Source of the DNA: SAR86 cluster bacterium SAR86B
Lineage (GTDB): Bacteria > Pseudomonadota > Gammaproteobacteria > Magnimaribacterales > D2472
Assembly: GCA_905181955.1 (NCBI GenBank)
Contig: CAJJAC010000009.1
Coordinates: forward strand, 183,684 to 247,683
DNA: 64,000 bases
Reading direction: 5' to 3'
The notes below the pieces were generated by a model. That model was not told the DNA's origin. It worked only from the letters and a program-made list of their open reading frames with translations, and ran no database searches. The translations under genes and the position numbers were made by a program. Below are positions 45,861 through 54,813 of the stretch, piece by piece; within the stretch, counting starts at the first letter, position 1, and the number at the start of each line of letters is the position of its first letter.

Positions 45861-47300
45861 TTATTTTCTATAATTTAATGGTGGCAACCTATCACCTAGC
45901 AAAGGTTCATACTTAAAATCTTTACCTACTCTTTGAGCAAGTTCTATTTTTGCATCTTTAATAAGCTCAGGCTGAAGAAATAATTCTATAGCAGTAGCAC
46001 TTAAAGTTTTAACCGCCATCTCTGCTCCTTTTAAACCTATAGAAGTTCCACCAGAGGCTACTGCTTGCCAAGAGTGAGCAGCAGTTCCAGGAACCCATGT
46101 TGCAGCTCTAAATCCAGCAGTTGGAACATTCCAACTTACATCACCAACATCAGTTGAGCCATAACTATGTGACTCTCTATAAGGTCTAATATCTTCTTGA
46201 GAACCAATATCTTTATCAGGCTTCATAAAGGTTTTATAAATCTCTCGAGCATAAGCATTTTCCTCTTTGGAGTATGTTACTCCTCCAGCCTCTGTTAATT
46301 TTTTATGAACCAGTTTTTGTAAAACTGTATTTGGAAGTAAAGAGTAATTCCCATGCATGACTTCATAACTAACAGATGTCTCTGTTCCCATTGCTGCTCC
46401 TTGAGCAGTCTTAACAACTCTTTCAAAGAGTTCTTCAACCATATCCATCTTAGGATGTCTTACGTAATAATAAACTTGAGCTAAATCAGGGACAACATTG
46501 GGAGCTAACCCTCCTTTTGTAATTACATAATGTATTCTGGAAGATTGAGGCATATGCTCTCTCATCATATTTACCATGAGATTCATTGACTCAACTCCAT
46601 CCAAGGCTGATCTTCCTAACTCAGGTGCTCCTGCAGCATGAGCCGAGATACCTTTAAAGGTAAATTTAGCTGATTTATTCGAATTATTTGTCATGGCGCT
46701 TGCACCATTTACATCATCCGGGTGCCAATGCAAAACAATATCCACATCGTCAAATAAACCACCTCTGACCATGTAAACTTTTCCTGATCCACCTTCTTCA
46801 GCTGGAGTGCCATAAAATCTAATTGTGCCTTGAACATTATTTTCTACTAACCATTCTTTAATGACTACTGCAGCCCATGCTGAGCCAGCTCCAAATAGAT
46901 GATGCCCACAAGCCTGACCCGCTCCAGTAGAATTGGATTTAATTTCTTTAAAAGGTGATGTAGTTTGCGCAAGACCGGGAAGGGCATCAAACTCTCCAAG
47001 TATTCCTATAATAGGACCACCATTAGAATATTCAGCTATAAAAGCTGTAGGTATACCAGCAACACCACTAGTAATTGTAAACCCCTCGTTTTTTAACTCG
47101 CTCATAAGAAGATTCATACTCTGCTTTTCCTGATAGCCTAATTCTGCAAAGTTCCATATATCCATCGCAACTTTTTCAAATTGCTTTTTATGATTATTTA
47201 TATTTTGATCTATTGATTGAGCAAAGATCTGATTATTAAGATTTAATAGAATTATTAAACTAAGTATTCGCCTTTGAATTTTACTGATTTTCCAACCCAT
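45861..47300 (-). CDS. M20 peptidase-like amidohydrolase, AbgB-type, exported
   Basis: A 479-residue protein resembling AbgB (p-aminobenzoyl-glutamate hydrolase subunit) and other M20D amidohydrolases. Motifs are GILGEFDALPGL, GQACGHHLFGAGS with metal-binding Cys-Gly-His-His, YGTPAEEGGSGKVYM, and HWHPDD. The dimerisation insert follows (about 215-330). Unlike cytosolic AbgB it has an N-terminal signal-like sequence (RRILSLIILLNLNNQIFA), so it probably acts in the periplasm. No AbgA partner or AbgT carrier is adjacent. The start, with GGAGAAGAGGA upstream, lies 46 bp inside the thiolase-like gene. The true substrate could be any N-acyl amino acid. Confidence 0.85.
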   Translation of the reverse strand: MGWKISKIQRRILSLIILLNLNNQIFAQSIDQNINNHKKQFEKVAMDIWNFAELGYQEKQSMNLLMSELKNEGFTITSGVAGIPTAFIAEYSNGGPIIGILGEFDALPGLAQTTSPFKEIKSNSTGAGQACGHHLFGAGSAWAAVVIKEWLVENNVQGTIRFYGTPAEEGGSGKVYMVRGGLFDDVDIVLHWHPDDVNGASAMTNNSNKSAKFTFKGISAHAAGAPELGRSALDGVESMNLMVNMMREHMPQSSRIHYVITKGGLAPNVVPDLAQVYYYVRHPKMDMVEELFERVVKTAQGAAMGTETSVSYEVMHGNYSLLPNTVLQKLVHKKLTEAGGVTYSKEENAYAREIYKTFMKPDKDIGSQEDIRPYRESHSYGSTDVGDVSWNVPTAGFRAATWVPGTAAHSWQAVASGGTSIGLKGAEMAVKTLSATAIELFLQPELIKDAKIELAQRVGKDFKYEPLLGDRLPPLNYRK

Positions 47301-48706
47301 TCCTCTTCTCCCATATTTTGCAATGTAGCCTTATCATAAGATATTAATACTTTTCTATCTCCATTTATATCTTCAATATAAACAACTGCTTTTTCTTCAT
47401 CTTTTTGGTTTTTTGGTAGAATTGTGTATCCAATAACTTTACCAAGCCCATTTTCAAGCTTAGATATAGATATTGGTTTTTCTAAAACAGCAGCATTGTC
47501 TGTAACATCTTTACTCGTAAAATTTATTAATGGCTCTTTTGCCCATAAAGCAAAAGCCTGCTTAGTCATCATTCCGGAAACACCAGTAACAAGACCAATC
47601 TTTTCAAAATTTTGCCTTATTTCATCTATCATTTTTACAGTTGAATGAATCATATAATTATTAAGTGGTCCGCCTGCAAAAGACATACCGCCTGTTACAG
47701 TTAATTTTTTATCAGCTTCTAAACCTAGCGCCTCAGCAAACATTTGAACTGCAATTGGAAAACAACTATAGAGTTCATAAGTATTTGGCTTAATATTATT
47801 TTGCTTACAAATATTTAAAATATATTCAGCTGCTAACTTAAGTCCAATAGGTTCAATTAAGTTGGGTCTTTGAATTGCTGCAATCATATGATTAGTTTCA
47901 GATGAAGCTAGCGGATAAACTCTTTTAGAGTCAGGAACATTTAATGTATCTGCAAGTTCTTCACTGCATAAAATCATTGCTGATGCCTGATTAACATTCC
48001 AGCTAGTGCAATGAAGTTTATTGTAGGGAAGTGCTTGTAGAGTATTTTTTTTATTAGCCAAAGCAATGTCTTGCCAACTAAATTCTCTTTGTGACCATCC
48101 ATCTGGATTTGCGGCAGCTATCTTCGAAAACTCAGAATACATTTTTCCAAGGTATTGTTTGTGCTGATTAATATTTAGATTTTTCTTTGATCTCAAGGCG
48201 CTTTCTAATATTGCATAGTACCCAACAGCCATTAATCCCAAATGATCTTCTTCTTCCTTAATATGCAGATCATCCTTAGCTTTCACGTAATAGTCTGGAT
48301 TTATACTTAAATCAGTTTCAAAAAATTCCTTATCTTCAATTAAAGCTCTTATCTTTTTATACCTAGCCTCACCGCCAACAATTAAAGAAGCTCTTATCTC
48401 ACCTGAGATTATTTTGTCACACGCACTGTTAATTAGGTTTTGTTGTAAAACGCCAATCTTTGTAACGCTTGTTTTGGCAGCACTAAAGCCATTACGTTCT
48501 GCTATCCATCTTCCAGGATCACGATATTTCCAAAAGCCCTTAGGAACTTGAACTTCATCAATGTATTTTGCAATGTCTGGATTGGTTGAATCCAGAAGGG
48601 CATTTTGAGTAACCAGCTCCATTAAGACCAAAGCTTCATCTAAATCATTAAAATTACCAGTTTGCTGTAAGGAGTTTATTCCAATTACAACAGGCCTATT
48701 TTTCAT
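47255..48706 (-). CDS. thiolase-like protein, TLP1 type
   Basis: A 483-residue protein of the thiolase superfamily, closest in pattern to the SCP-x/TLP1 group annotated as acetyl-CoA acetyltransferase. The early motif IGVLQQNLINSACDKIISGE occupies the place of the thiolase nucleophile loop and has no Cys at the nucleophile position. YSCFPIAVQMFAEALGL and GGMSFAGGPLNNYMIH are the later conserved blocks. A beta-rich C-terminal extension (about 400-483) fits the extra TLP1 domain. It is not expected to be a standard ketothiolase. It lies 15 nt downstream of fabI and overlaps the M20 gene by 46 bp. Confidence 0.8.
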   Translation of the reverse strand: MKNRPVVIGINSLQQTGNFNDLDEALVLMELVTQNALLDSTNPDIAKYIDEVQVPKGFWKYRDPGRWIAERNGFSAAKTSVTKIGVLQQNLINSACDKIISGEIRASLIVGGEARYKKIRALIEDKEFFETDLSINPDYYVKAKDDLHIKEEEDHLGLMAVGYYAILESALRSKKNLNINQHKQYLGKMYSEFSKIAAANPDGWSQREFSWQDIALANKKNTLQALPYNKLHCTSWNVNQASAMILCSEELADTLNVPDSKRVYPLASSETNHMIAAIQRPNLIEPIGLKLAAEYILNICKQNNIKPNTYELYSCFPIAVQMFAEALGLEADKKLTVTGGMSFAGGPLNNYMIHSTVKMIDEIRQNFEKIGLVTGVSGMMTKQAFALWAKEPLINFTSKDVTDNAAVLEKPISISKLENGLGKVIGYTILPKNQKDEEKAVVYIEDINGDRKVLISYDKATLQNMGEEEWVGKSVKFKGEYLV

Positions 48707-48721
48707 TAATTGATTAAGTAC

Positions 48722-49507
48722 TTACTCAATATCCAATAGAGGCATTGCTGCTGTATTAAAGCCCGCATCTACATAGGTAATTTCACCTGTAATACCACTA
48801 GCATAATCTGAGCATAAAAATGCTGCTGCATTTCCAACCTCTTCAGTTGTAACAGTTCTTCCTAGTGGGGCTCGAGCAGAATGTTGCGTAATCATTTTTC
48901 TGAAGTTCTTAACTCCTGATGCTGCAAGTGTTTTAATTGGTCCAGCTGAAATAGCATTAACTCTTATATTATCTTTACCCAAGGAAGCGGCAAGAAATCT
49001 TGTATTAGCTTCTAAGCTAGCTTTTGCTAAACCCATAACATTATAGTTAGGAAGAGTTTGCACGGCTCCAAGGTAAGTAAGTGTAAGCAGGGCAGAGCCA
49101 TCATTAAGCATCGGCTTTGCAGCTTTGGCTAATGCAGTAAAACTATAAGAACTAATATCATGAGCTATGCGAAAGCCTTCTCTTGTTGTTACATCTACAA
49201 AATTACCTTCAAGCTGATCAGCTGGAGCGTAACCAATCGAATGAACAAATCCATCAAAAGTTTCCCAAGATTTTTTAAGCTCTATAAATGACTGTTCAAT
49301 AGACTCATCAGAGCTAACATCACTTTCAATTAATATATTTGAATTTAGTTCTGCAGCTATAGGTTTAAGGTTTTTTAAAAGTCGCTCATTTTGATAAGTA
49401 AAAGCTAGCTCAGCTCCTTCTCTATGCATGGCACGTGCAATGCCAGCAGCAATAGAGTACTTATTTGCAAGCCCAGAAATTAAAATTCTCTTTCCCTTTA
49501 GTAACAT
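48722..49507 (-). CDS. fabI: Enoyl-[acyl-carrier-protein] reductase (NADH) FabI
   Basis: Last step of the fatty-acid elongation cycle. It has 261 residues. The atypical SDR N-terminus is [21 protein letters not shown], with the SIGYAP loop and the catalytic Tyr-x6-Tyr...Lys arrangement in [20 protein letters not shown]. Substrate-loop and C-terminal segments ([35 protein letters not shown]) are typical. Divergent from the Oar-like receptor with a 252-bp AT-rich gap. Confidence 0.97.
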   Translation of the reverse strand: MLLKGKRILISGLANKYSIAAGIARAMHREGAELAFTYQNERLLKNLKPIAAELNSNILIESDVSSDESIEQSFIELKKSWETFDGFVHSIGYAPADQLEGNFVDVTTREGFRIAHDISSYSFTALAKAAKPMLNDGSALLTLTYLGAVQTLPNYNVMGLAKASLEANTRFLAASLGKDNIRVNAISAGPIKTLAASGVKNFRKMITQHSARAPLGRTVTTEEVGNAAAFLCSDYASGITGEITYVDAGFNTAAMPLLDIE

Positions 49508-49759
49508 ATTTATCTAACCTATTATTAAATTGCTATAACTACATTATATTGAATTTATAAATAGATAGTTTTATTTTTTTAATTTTGACTTTTAATTCTT
49601 ACTTTATTGAAATTAATACCTATAAACATACTCTCTACCTATATTTTTTATTTATTAAATTAACTTGTGTGTATCAAGATTTTAGTGTCTACTAATGACT
49701 TACACGCATTTTGGCCGGGGCTTAATGCTATTTAATAATATATAAGGGGTAATTATATA

Positions 49760-52615
49760 ATGAATAATTTTCTAAATCTTAAAGGTTTATTAGCTGCTTC
49801 GTTGATCTTTTTTGTATCATTTTCAAATGCTGAAGATGCTACATCAGGAACATTGGAAGCTTCTGTATTAAACCAATCGGGTACAGCTGTTGCTGGGGCT
49901 TCTGTCTCTGTTACTTCTGCGGATACAGGCATTTCTAAAAATGCTGTTTCTAATGCAGATGGATCAGTCAGATTTCCACTTTTAGCAATTGGTATGTACA
50001 ACGTTGAAGTGTCTGCGAGCGGTTATGGCTCTCTTGCTGATTCAGTCCAAGTCGCACTGGGTAACTCAGGTTACAATTTTGTACTTGCGAGTGATTCTGG
50101 TTCTATGGAAGAGATTGTTACAACAGCTGGTGTGATACAAGCAATTGATTTCAATTCAACAACAACAGGTATTTCTATTGATGTTGATGAATTAATTAAA
50201 AATACACCAATTAACAGATCTTTAACTAGTTTAGTGCTTTTAGCACCTGGTACGTCTGCTGGTGACTCTGCTTTTGGAAGTCTTGCTTCTATCGGTGGTT
50301 CATCTGTTGCTGAAAACGTATACCTAGTTAACGGACTTAACATTACTAACTTCAGAAACTTTACTGGTTCATCTACTGTTCCTTTTGAGTTCTATGATGT
50401 TGTTGAAGTTAAAACTGGTGGATACATGGCTGAGTTTGGTAAAGCTATTGGTGGTGTGGTTAACGCAGTTACTAAAAGTGGATCAAACGAATGGAAAGCT
50501 GGTGTTAACTTAAGTTACTACCCAGATAGCTTTTATCATGACAAACCTAATACTTATACACAGATTAATGATCAAGATTCAAGAGATTACATGGAATATA
50601 ATGTATCTTTAAGTGGTCCAATTATTCCTGATAGAGCTTTCTTTTACATCTTAGCTAATCCAGTTGACAACGAAACTTCTGATACTAACGTTTCAGGAAC
50701 TCAGTTTGACGCTGCTTTTAAAGAAGATTTCTTTGGAGCTAAACTAGATTTCTATATTACTGAAGACATTCATTTAGAGTACACATACTTTAATGATGAT
50801 TCAGTAGGTACTACTTTGTCATACAGAGATGGTGCGCAAGTTGGAACAAGTTATGACAATGTTGGTGGTGACAATGAGATATGGAAACTATCTGCTGTTA
50901 TAACTGATAGATTAACTGCTGCATTAACTGTAGGTACTAATGAGTACGAAAGAACTGCTGCTGGTACTGGTGACTCTTGTCCATATATCTGGTGGCCTTA
51001 TCCTACAACTAGAGTAGGTTGTGCAACACAGGGACTTGTTTCTTCAGGTACTGACCAAAGAGAAATTTTCAAGTTTGATGTAGATTACTATATCGGCAAT
51101 CACCATTTAAGATTTGGTATTGAAAATGAAGATTTAACAGCTACAGATTCAACTAACTACTCTGGTGACGCTTATTACCGTGGATATGATGACAATGGTA
51201 ATGGTGCGATTGATCCAGGCGAAACTGTAAGATTAAGAATCTACAGAAGTGGTGGAGAATTTGAAGTAAAACAAGAAGCTTTCTATATTCAAGATAGCTG
51301 GGATGTTACTGATAACTTAAACGTAAACATGGGTCTTAGAAATTCTACTTTTGACAACAGAAACGCTGCCGGCGCTACTTTTGTTAAAACAGAAGATCAA
51401 CAAGCACTTAGATTTGGAGCTACTTACGATATCGTAGGTGATGGTTCTAAGAAACTTTACTACTCATTTGGTGAGTACTACCTACCTATAGCAGCTAATA
51501 CTAATATTAGAATGTCTGGTGGTGAATTTTATTCATACCAGTTCTGTGAGTGGGATGGAACAAATGATAACGGAAGCTTTAAAACTGTTGGTCTTCAAAA
51601 TTGTGGAGACATTGGTTACTATGCAGACGGTTCAGTTCCAGACACAAGAAGTTTAACTGATACAAATCTTAAGCCTATGTATGGTGAAGAGACAATCATT
51701 GGTTATTCACAAATTCTTGAAAAAGGCGCTTTCGCTGGATGGGATTTTAATGCTTACTACGTTCAAAGAGAGCTAGCAACAACTATTGAAGATGTTGCGA
51801 TTGATGCTGCTGTGAACGCTTGGTGTGCTGCTGGTAACGGTGATGCAGCAGGTTGTGCAGCGTTTACTGGTTTCCATCAGTATGTTGTTACTAATCCTGG
51901 TAATGATATGAATGTGTATCTTCCAGAATTTGATCAATACGTTGATCTTTCTGCAGCAGATCTAAACTACCCAAAACCAATTCGTGAATACGATGGTTAT
52001 ACTGTTGAACTTGAAAGAGTTTGGGACGGTGATTGGGCTTTAAGACTTGCTTATACTAATTCAGACACTATAGGTAACTATGAAGGAACTGTAAAATCTG
52101 ATAACGGTCAGGACGATGCTGGTATTACCCAAGACTTTGACCAGCCTGGTTTAACTGACGGTAGTTTCGGAAAACTTCCTAACCATAGAAAACATATATT
52201 TAAAGCTAATGGTTCAAAAATGTTAGCTAATAATCTTGTTGGTGGTATGAATATGTCAGTAACTTCCCCTAGATACTTCGGTTGTATCGGTGAGCATCCA
52301 ACTGATGTTTATGCAGCAGCTTATGGAGCTTCATCATGGTACTGTAATGGCGTATTAACACCTAGAGGATCAGTTTCTCAGAGTGCTTGGATTATCCAAT
52401 TGGATGCCTTGCTTGCTTGGAGTCCTCAAGTTGCTAATGGCGATCTAACTTTAAGAATGGATATATTTAATATTCTTGATCTAGATGCTATTACTGATAT
52501 AAATGAGTATGGCGAAGATGGTGGTGGAGTAGGAAGCATGGATAGTAACTATCTTAGACCTACAAACTACATGAACGCTAGAAGAATTAGATTTGGAGCT
52601 TCTTGGAGGTTCTAA
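49760..52615 (+). CDS. Oar-like TonB-dependent receptor with carboxypeptidase-regulatory domain
   Basis: A 951-residue outer-membrane protein. After a signal peptide (LLAASLIFFVSFSNA) comes a CarboxypepD_reg-like beta-sandwich (GTLEASVLNQSGTAVAGASVSV ... DGSVRFPLLAIGMYNVEVSASGY, about residues 28-100). Then follow a TonB-box-like MEEIVTTAG and a plug (SLTSLVLLAPGT, NVYLVNGLNITNFR, VVEVKTGGYMAEFGKAIGGVVNAVTKSG), and a barrel ending ARRIRFGASWRF. These receptors import large organic or peptide substrates. AAGGGG precedes the ATG by 9 nt. I find no convincing promoter in the 252-bp divergent gap with fabI (49508-49759); the best, TTGTGT/TCTACT at 49665-49693, is weak. Confidence 0.9.
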   Translation: MNNFLNLKGLLAASLIFFVSFSNAEDATSGTLEASVLNQSGTAVAGASVSVTSADTGISKNAVSNADGSVRFPLLAIGMYNVEVSASGYGSLADSVQVALGNSGYNFVLASDSGSMEEIVTTAGVIQAIDFNSTTTGISIDVDELIKNTPINRSLTSLVLLAPGTSAGDSAFGSLASIGGSSVAENVYLVNGLNITNFRNFTGSSTVPFEFYDVVEVKTGGYMAEFGKAIGGVVNAVTKSGSNEWKAGVNLSYYPDSFYHDKPNTYTQINDQDSRDYMEYNVSLSGPIIPDRAFFYILANPVDNETSDTNVSGTQFDAAFKEDFFGAKLDFYITEDIHLEYTYFNDDSVGTTLSYRDGAQVGTSYDNVGGDNEIWKLSAVITDRLTAALTVGTNEYERTAAGTGDSCPYIWWPYPTTRVGCATQGLVSSGTDQREIFKFDVDYYIGNHHLRFGIENEDLTATDSTNYSGDAYYRGYDDNGNGAIDPGETVRLRIYRSGGEFEVKQEAFYIQDSWDVTDNLNVNMGLRNSTFDNRNAAGATFVKTEDQQALRFGATYDIVGDGSKKLYYSFGEYYLPIAANTNIRMSGGEFYSYQFCEWDGTNDNGSFKTVGLQNCGDIGYYADGSVPDTRSLTDTNLKPMYGEETIIGYSQILEKGAFAGWDFNAYYVQRELATTIEDVAIDAAVNAWCAAGNGDAAGCAAFTGFHQYVVTNPGNDMNVYLPEFDQYVDLSAADLNYPKPIREYDGYTVELERVWDGDWALRLAYTNSDTIGNYEGTVKSDNGQDDAGITQDFDQPGLTDGSFGKLPNHRKHIFKANGSKMLANNLVGGMNMSVTSPRYFGCIGEHPTDVYAAAYGASSWYCNGVLTPRGSVSQSAWIIQLDALLAWSPQVANGDLTLRMDIFNILDLDAITDINEYGEDGGGVGSMDSNYLRPTNYMNARRIRFGASWRF

Positions 52616-52632
52616 GTTTTAATTAACTTTTT

Positions 52633-52663
52633 AAAAGGGGTGCTTTTAGCGCCCCTTTTTTTT
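52633..52663 (+). terminator. intrinsic terminator after the Oar-like receptor
   Basis: AAAAGGGGTGC, loop TTTTA, GCGCCCCTTTT with one G-T pair, then T8 (52656-52663). It is strong on this strand; the A-rich upstream arm gives only a short T run on the other strand, so it is a weaker stop for the convergent TauD gene. Confidence 0.93.
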
Positions 52664-52671
52664 GGTCAAAT

Positions 52672-53526
52672 TTAAAGAGATTTAATTGGAGATTCGCCGG
52701 CTATAGTAATGCGATGCATTAGCCTTTCATAACCATCATAGCCACCTTCAGCCATATGCATAACAGACCTGTTATCCCACATAATTAACATATCTGCATC
52801 CCATTGGTGTCTATAGATATATTTATCTTGAGTCATATGTTCAAATATTTCAGATAAAAAAGTAAAAGCCTCCATATCTGTCATACCTTCAATACCAACC
52901 GTATAGACAGGGTTAACAAATAAAGACTTTCGCTTAGTATCCTTATGTTCTCTGACTACAGGATGATGGTGCTGTTTGTTAGCTGACTTTGATGATTTTA
53001 TCTTCATAGTCCTTTCTTTGCCTTCAAGAGCATAAAACCCATCATCAGCATAAGGTAATTTTGCACTATGGATTCCATTTAAACCTTCAACCTTAGCCTT
53101 AAGGTCAGCAGATAGATCATCATAAGCTAGAGCAGAATTTGTAAATAATGTGTCTCCACCAAATGGTGGAACAATCTTAGAATGCAGCATTGTTGCAGAC
53201 GGGGGCGATGATTGAAACGACCAATCAGAATGCCAACTACCACCAAAATGAGAAGCTTCTTCTGTGGCTTTTCTTCTCAGTTCAACAATATGCATTTGTG
53301 TCTTCATTGTTGTTAGAAAAGGTTCCTTACCAAAGGCACCAAATTGCATTGCAAAATTATTGTAAGCGTCATGAGATAGCTTCTGACCTGGAAATATAGC
53401 TACTGAGTTTTTAACCCACAGGCTGTGAATTGAATTAAGATCAGTCTCGTTTAAAGGTTTTGAGATATCGACATCAGTTATTTCGACACCTATTTGTGAG
53501 GGGGATTCAGATTCTTTATATTTCAT
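52672..53526 (-). CDS. TauD/TfdA-family Fe(II)/2-oxoglutarate dioxygenase
   Basis: A 284-residue non-heme iron dioxygenase. The facial triad is WHSDWSF (H, D) and MWDNRSVMHMA (distal H); the 2-oxoglutarate-binding Arg is in YERLMHRITI. The N-terminus QIGVEITDVDISKPL matches TauD. Substrates in this family include taurine and other sulfonates, chlorophenoxy acids and alpha-hydroxy acids; none can be chosen here, and no transporter is adjacent. The frame extends to 53544 via a TTG, but the ATG at 53526 gives the usual N-terminus. It lies just upstream of tRNA-Ala on the opposite strand. Confidence 0.9.
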   Translation of the reverse strand: MKYKESESPSQIGVEITDVDISKPLNETDLNSIHSLWVKNSVAIFPGQKLSHDAYNNFAMQFGAFGKEPFLTTMKTQMHIVELRRKATEEASHFGGSWHSDWSFQSSPPSATMLHSKIVPPFGGDTLFTNSALAYDDLSADLKAKVEGLNGIHSAKLPYADDGFYALEGKERTMKIKSSKSANKQHHHPVVREHKDTKRKSLFVNPVYTVGIEGMTDMEAFTFLSEIFEHMTQDKYIYRHQWDADMLIMWDNRSVMHMAEGGYDGYERLMHRITIAGESPIKSL

Positions 53527-53588
53527 ATAATTTAAATATACCAAATAATAATCATTAGGAACATTGCTGATATATAATTCTTCAACTT

Positions 53589-53664
53589 GGGGCTATAGCT
53601 CAGCTGGGAGAGCGCTTGCGTGGCACGCAAGAGGTCGGCGGTTCGATCCCGCCTAGCTCCACCA
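53589..53664 (+). tRNA. tRNA-Ala (GGC)
   Basis: A 76-nt cloverleaf with acceptor GGGGCTA/TAGCTCC, anticodon stem CTTGC/GCAAG, loop GTGGCAC giving GGC, T-arm GGCGG/CCGCC and an encoded ACCA end. A perfect TATAAT at 53573-53578 ends 10 nt upstream. The last 11 bases (53654-53664) recur exactly at 54750-54760. Confidence 0.97.
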
Positions 53665-53696
53665 TCCACCCCTTCAAAAAATATCCACCAACCTGC

Positions 53697-53727
53697 TTGA
53701 CTTAAAGTACGCTCTAAGCTGTAAGGT
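53697..53727 (+). promoter_or_regulatory. MerR-type promoter of the cytochrome b561 gene
   Basis: TTGACT (-35, 53697-53702) and TAAGGT (-10, 53722-53727) are separated by 19 bp, and the spacer is filled by an imperfect dyad CTTAAAGT-AC-GCTCTAAG (53701-53718; two mismatched positions). The over-long spacer with a central dyad is the hallmark of promoters twisted into activity by MerR-family regulators, and both hexamers equal those of classic mer operons. No merR-like gene is in the window. Confidence 0.65.
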
Positions 53728-53770
53728 ATGTTTATTCGAACAGACAATACTCTTTACAAGGAAGAAAACG

Positions 53771-54637
53771 ATGTACATTGAAAATACTGGTAGCTGGGTT
53801 GCATTTGCAATAATTCTTACATCAATCCTAACTGCATGGGCCTTAAATTATAGCGCTCCCAAAGTGAGAGTTTTTGGAACTTTGCTTGCAGCTTTAGGCT
53901 GTTTTGCTGTTGCTGCTTGGTTTTTCTTTTTTGTGGTTGGCTCTGGCTTGTTAGAAAATCCTAAGCCTAACCAAACACCATTAGACTCTGCAAAGCCATC
54001 ATTGCTATGGGCACAAGCTATTATTGCGCTCTCATCAGGGCTATTCCTTTTGTTTATAGCTAGAGGCCAAAGCAAAAGCAATCATACCCTTGTCTTAGCA
54101 TCAACAAATGAAGCGGGCCGTTACGGAAGGGTGTCACGCATGCTGCATTGGATCATTGCTATTCTATTTCTTGCCCTTATTCCAATGGGCATTTTTGCCT
54201 CTATGATTCCAGAAGGCACAGAGTATCGAGTGGCTTATTATGTTGTTCATAAAACCTTAGGTGTCAGCGTATTCCTTTTAGTGCTCTTTAGGTTGGCATG
54301 GAATCGTTTTTCAAAACGACCAACTCTTTCCGATTCACTCACGCACAAAGAGAGAAAACTTGCTCATGGCGCACACATTACTCTGTATTTTATGATGCTA
54401 GCCATTCCAGTTACTGGCTATGTGATGACTAGCTATCACGGCTATGGCACTTATTTCTTTGCGTGGGAGTTGCCGCCGTTGTGGGAGCAGAGTGATGTTT
54501 ATATTGTTTGGGGAGCCATGCATAAATATTTATTACCATATTTACTTTACATTGTTCTAGGCGCTCATGTATTGGGTGCCTTAAAACATCAGTTCATTGA
54601 TAAGCACGACAATGCTTTCAAAAGAATAGTCTCGTAA
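53771..54637 (+). CDS. cytochrome b561-family protein with N-terminal membrane extension
   Basis: A 288-residue membrane protein. Three hydrophobic segments occupy residues 8-98. Then comes a prokaryotic cytochrome b561 domain with the expected haem histidines: RMLHW (H126), VVHKTLG (H160), AHGAHITLY (H199/H202) and GAHVLGALKHQF (H266/H273). It could oxidise quinol or scavenge superoxide as CybB/CybB-like proteins do. G+C of its lines is often 42-50 percent against about a third for neighbours, suggesting recent acquisition. A good GGAAG ribosome-binding site and a MerR-type promoter lie upstream. It sits directly behind tRNA-Ala and is followed by an att-like repeat. Confidence 0.88.
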   Translation: MYIENTGSWVAFAIILTSILTAWALNYSAPKVRVFGTLLAALGCFAVAAWFFFFVVGSGLLENPKPNQTPLDSAKPSLLWAQAIIALSSGLFLLFIARGQSKSNHTLVLASTNEAGRYGRVSRMLHWIIAILFLALIPMGIFASMIPEGTEYRVAYYVVHKTLGVSVFLLVLFRLAWNRFSKRPTLSDSLTHKERKLAHGAHITLYFMMLAIPVTGYVMTSYHGYGTYFFAWELPPLWEQSDVYIVWGAMHKYLLPYLLYIVLGAHVLGALKHQFIDKHDNAFKRIVS

Positions 54638-54730
54638 AATTAGATCTTTTTCTACTTAACACCTCATCTCATAGACTATACGAGCGCTCCTCAGAGAGCC
54701 TATGCAGTAGAATGAACTTAGGAATTAATT

Positions 54731-54760
54731 GGTTCCAATTTTGAACCATTAGCTCCACCA
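54731..54760 (+). repeat. tRNA-Ala-3'-end-like element, copy A
   Basis: A 30-bp sequence: a T-arm-like hairpin (GGTTC/GAACC with a 7-nt loop) followed by AT and then TAGCTCCACCA, identical to the last 11 bases of tRNA-Ala at 53654-53664. It matches copy B (56036-56065) at 25 of 30 positions. It reads as a possible attachment-site remnant. Confidence 0.55.
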
Positions 54761-54813
54761 AGTTTGTATACTTTTTTAATCATATTATTTAGTTAAAAAG
54801 GTATAGTTAGTTC

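Noticed and set aside
53532..53747. 71-codon minus-strand frame across tRNA-Ala with the familiar RRDRTADLLRATQALSQLSYSP wording
   Set aside because: This is the well-known spurious antisense translation of tRNA-Ala, not a gene.
54729..54742. AATTGGTTCCAATT inverted repeat overlapping copy A
   Set aside because: Its 2-nt loop makes it a weak hairpin and it is not kept in copy B; the tRNA-like reading explains the shared bases better.
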